Shown here in pieces: positions 4,378-6,530 of a stretch of 6,530 bases of DNA (the first letter of the stretch is position 1; the number at the start of each line of letters is the position of its first letter). The notes under the pieces were generated by a model. The model had not been told where the DNA came from, did no database searches, and saw only the letters and a list, made by a program, of their open reading frames with translations. The position numbers were made by a program, and so were the translations under genes. The stretch comes from DATAYF01 sp036272735 (GTDB lineage Bacteria > Chloroflexota > Ktedonobacteria > Ktedonobacterales > Ktedonobacteraceae), in NCBI GenBank assembly GCA_036272735.1, contig DATAYF010000660.1:1-6530 (forward strand), in the 5' to 3' direction.

Positions 4378-6318
4378 ATGAAGGTAAGTAAACATAAAGT
4401 TCGAGAAGCGGAGTCGGGCATCGTACGTTCGGATGTTCGAGAGCCCCAGGTACAGGTGCAGCGCCCGGATATTCTAGAGCACCAGGCGAAGCGCCTGGAG
4501 AGGCGTATCGCCAGTCTGGATATGCGTAACAATGCCTTGTTTGTGCAGCAGTTCGTGGCGGTGCTTGCCGGTGTCTTTGTCGTGCTTGGTCTTTTATCCC
4601 TTTCTAAAATCGTGGGCGTTATCGGTATTCTGGCGGTGATCGTATTCATTGTCTATGCCTGGCGTAAACGTAAAAAGGTGCAGGAGGTGCTTCAACAGTA
4701 TAACCTGCTGGTGTACGTTAAACAGACGCAGGTGGCACGCCTCAAGCTGGATTGGGAACATATCCCGACCGTCGAGGATGTGCGCGAGGAGGATCACCCC
4801 TTCGAGAACGATCTCGACATTAGCGGCGAACGCTCGCTCCATCGCTTGCTCAGTACAGCGGTCTCCGATGGGGGAAAAGAACGGGTGCGCGAGTGGTTAC
4901 TGAACGAGGTGCCCGACCTGGATACCATCCACGAGCGCCAGCGCTTCGTGCAGGAATTGACGCCGCTTACGCGCTTTCGCGATAAGTTGCAGTGTAGCTC
5001 GTTGCGTGTGGCCCACTATCGCAGCAAACTAAGCGAGCAAGTATTGATGGAGTGGTTGGGACGCGGTGCAATCAAAAAGCCACCCCTCTACAGAATCATC
5101 ATTGCCTTTGCTTTTACCGCCCTGCTGATCGTTTCCGTTATCCTTTACGTGTATGCCATTGCGTCACCGCTGGCGGTCGTGGTCACACTGGCGTTGTGCC
5201 TGGGATGGTCGCTGTTGACGGCGAAGGATCGTCCGGCCTTGTTTTCCAATGCCTCAACCATTAAAGATATCCTGACGCAGCTTAATCACGTGTTTGGGTT
5301 CCTCGAAAAATATCACTATAGCAAGCAGGGACAATTGGGGACGTATTGTGAGCCATTTCGCGTAGGCAATACGCGACCCTCGGTCTTGATGAGGAAATTG
5401 CAATCGATTGCCAGCCGAGCACGCATTACGCAAGATACATCTGGAGGAGATGTACAACTGGGGCAGTTTTTAATCAATATACTGGTGCCATGGGATGCTT
5501 TGCTGGCCTACGAGCTTGCTCAGTTGCAAGAGCAGGCCAGGGTGATGCTGCCGCGCTGGATCGAGTGCTGGTATGAATTAGAGGCTCTCTGTTCGCTGGC
5601 CGATTTTGCCTACCTCAACCCCGATTATACGATGCCCGAAATTATCGACGATGACAAACAGCCATTCGCGCTCAGTGCGCAAAAGTTGGGTCATCCATTA
5701 ATCGAGCGTAATCACAAGGTGGTCAACGATGTTACTTTCGAGAACCTTGGCGAGTTGATGCTGATTACCGGCTCCAATATGGCGGGCAAGAGTACGTTTT
5801 TGCGCACGCTGGGCATCAATATGTGCCTGGCCTACGCGGGCGCTCCGGTTAACGCGCAACGTTTGTGCCTGCGACTCTTCGAACTCAATTGCTGTATTCG
5901 CGTGACCGATTCCATCGCCGATGGCTACTCGTACTTCTACGCCGAGGTGCGACGTCTAAAAGGTATTCTGTCGCGTTTACAGGCAGGCTCACACTATCCG
6001 CTGTTTGTGCTCGTCGATGAAATCTTTAAGGGTACGAACAATCGCGAGCGTTTGATTGGTAGCTCGGCCTATATTCACGCGCTGACCGAATATCCCTGTT
6101 GTGGCGCGATATCGACGCACGACCTGGACCTGGTCAAGCTGGCCGACGAGTTGCCGCAAATGACGAACACGCACTTTCGCGAAGAGGTGGTGCGCGGCGA
6201 GATGGTCTTTGATTATAAGCTGCGCATAGGACCATGCCCGACAACCAACGCCCTCAAAATCCTCCAGATGGAAGGCTTGCCTATCACCTGGAAAACAGCC
6301 AATGTCAGCCGCGAATAG
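4378..6318 (+). CDS. MutS-like (MutS-related family) ATPase with membrane segments
   Basis: This is a 646-residue protein (from ATG 4378). A charged N-terminus leads to two membrane helices (about 58-75 and 78-95). A soluble part with MutS core/lever character follows ('SGERSLHRLLSTAVSDGGKE', 'ERQRFVQELTP'), then two more helices (about 239-260 and 261-280), and finally a complete MutS ATPase domain. That domain has Walker A GSNMAGKST (465-473), 'DGYSYFYAEVRRLKGIL' after it, Walker B 'LFVLVDEIFKGTN' (542-554, catalytic E548), 'STHD' (579-582) and 'PCPTTNALKILQMEGLP' near the end. The mismatch-recognition domain of true MutS, with its FxE motif, is absent, so classical mismatch repair is unlikely. 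Related membrane-spanning MutS-like proteins occur in several phyla, with unknown function. A GTG at 4363 adds only five residues; neither start has a good ribosome binding site. No MutL partner is nearby. Confidence 0.9.
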   Translation: MKVSKHKVREAESGIVRSDVREPQVQVQRPDILEHQAKRLERRIASLDMRNNALFVQQFVAVLAGVFVVLGLLSLSKIVGVIGILAVIVFIVYAWRKRKKVQEVLQQYNLLVYVKQTQVARLKLDWEHIPTVEDVREEDHPFENDLDISGERSLHRLLSTAVSDGGKERVREWLLNEVPDLDTIHERQRFVQELTPLTRFRDKLQCSSLRVAHYRSKLSEQVLMEWLGRGAIKKPPLYRIIIAFAFTALLIVSVILYVYAIASPLAVVVTLALCLGWSLLTAKDRPALFSNASTIKDILTQLNHVFGFLEKYHYSKQGQLGTYCEPFRVGNTRPSVLMRKLQSIASRARITQDTSGGDVQLGQFLINILVPWDALLAYELAQLQEQARVMLPRWIECWYELEALCSLADFAYLNPDYTMPEIIDDDKQPFALSAQKLGHPLIERNHKVVNDVTFENLGELMLITGSNMAGKSTFLRTLGINMCLAYAGAPVNAQRLCLRLFELNCCIRVTDSIADGYSYFYAEVRRLKGILSRLQAGSHYPLFVLVDEIFKGTNNRERLIGSSAYIHALTEYPCCGAISTHDLDLVKLADELPQMTNTHFREEVVRGEMVFDYKLRIGPCPTTNALKILQMEGLPITWKTANVSRE

Positions 6319-6371
6319 TTATCTTTATGCTCATGGCTCTTAATCATCACGCCATTGATAACGAAAAAACA

Positions 6372-6390
6372 TTCACAACGTCTTCACAAC
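6372..6390. repeat. two TTCACAAC direct repeats at 11-base spacing
   Basis: TTCACAAC occurs at 6372-6379 and again at 6383-6390, starting 11 bases apart, one helical turn. This spacing resembles direct-repeat sites for response regulators such as PhoB/PhoP. It lies between the MutS-like stop and the terminal stem-loop, and only two units are present. Confidence 0.3.
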
Positions 6391-6441
6391 TCCATAGACG
6401 AACGTGATGTTCCCGGGGAGCATCACGTTCGTCTATGGAGT
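6389..6441. terminator. 21-bp perfect stem-loop after the MutS-like gene
   Basis: The arms at 6389-6409 and 6421-6441 are exact reverse complements over 21 bp. The 11-base loop (TTCCCGGGGAG) can extend the stem by about four further pairs in RNA, one of them G-U. It lies 70 bases after the stop codon. No T run follows, only CGGGTAAAA repeats, so it is not a textbook intrinsic terminator. It resembles the 27-bp stem-loop at 3047-3112 in design but not in sequence. Confidence 0.55.
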
Positions 6442-6480
6442 CGGGTAAAACGGGTAAAATATGCCTGGTTTTTGGTAAAA
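6442..6480. repeat. CGGGTAAAA tandem pair and a third GGTAAAA
   Basis: CGGGTAAAA occurs in tandem at 6442-6450 and 6451-6459, and GGTAAAA recurs at 6474-6480. They follow the stem-loop directly. From 6481 to the window end I see no gene or clear signal. The repeats may belong to the control region of a gene beyond the window, or to the end of an unseen repeat element. Confidence 0.45.
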
Positions 6481-6530
6481 GTGCTAAAAATGTGTTACAA
6501 AACGGTTCTTACACAGCTTTGGTGAAACAG

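Overview
The window looks like chromosome from a soil bacterium of the Chloroflexota, most likely class Ktedonobacteria. This is an inference. It rests on moderate GC content, a Yip1-family membrane protein, a membrane-anchored MutS-like ATPase, large intergenic spaces holding short hairpin-forming repeats, and broken genes between intact ones. No ribosomal RNA, tRNA, CRISPR array, transposase or phage gene was seen.

Layout. Positions 1-668 (+) hold the 3' part of a Yip1-family membrane protein gene that enters from outside the window. Positions 793-1209 are a gene graveyard: the C-terminal end of what looks like an ABC-2 type permease (minus strand, 793-939) abuts the C-terminal half of a GrpB/UPF0157 protein (plus strand, 955-1209). 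Both lack their 5' halves, as one deletion across a divergent gene pair would produce. A small eight-cysteine protein of the YkgJ/UPF0153 family lies on the minus strand at 1344-1604. A 500-base intergenic space follows, containing two 46-bp direct repeats with an internal hairpin (1904-1949 and 1977-2022) and another GC-rich hairpin. Next come an aminoglycoside/hydroxyurea kinase-like phosphotransferase (2109-3032, +), a perfect 27-bp stem-loop, and a convergent DoxX-family gene (3137-3511, -). The DoxX gene is divergent from an HxlR-type regulator (3678-4067, +), with overlapping promoters between them. After about 310 non-coding bases comes a MutS-like ATPase with four predicted membrane segments (4378-6318, +), followed by a second long perfect stem-loop (6389-6441) and A-rich short repeats.

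How the genes work together. The only clear functional pair is HxlR with DoxX. This is a common arrangement in which a winged-helix regulator, often one that responds to thiol or quinone stress, controls a small membrane protein. The other genes read as independent single-gene units, each with its own start signals and often its own hairpin ending. I see no convincing new multi-gene system. The items most worth a second look are the fused gene remnants, the membrane-bound MutS-like protein, the 46-bp repeats, the two very long perfect stem-loops and the compact HxlR/DoxX control region.
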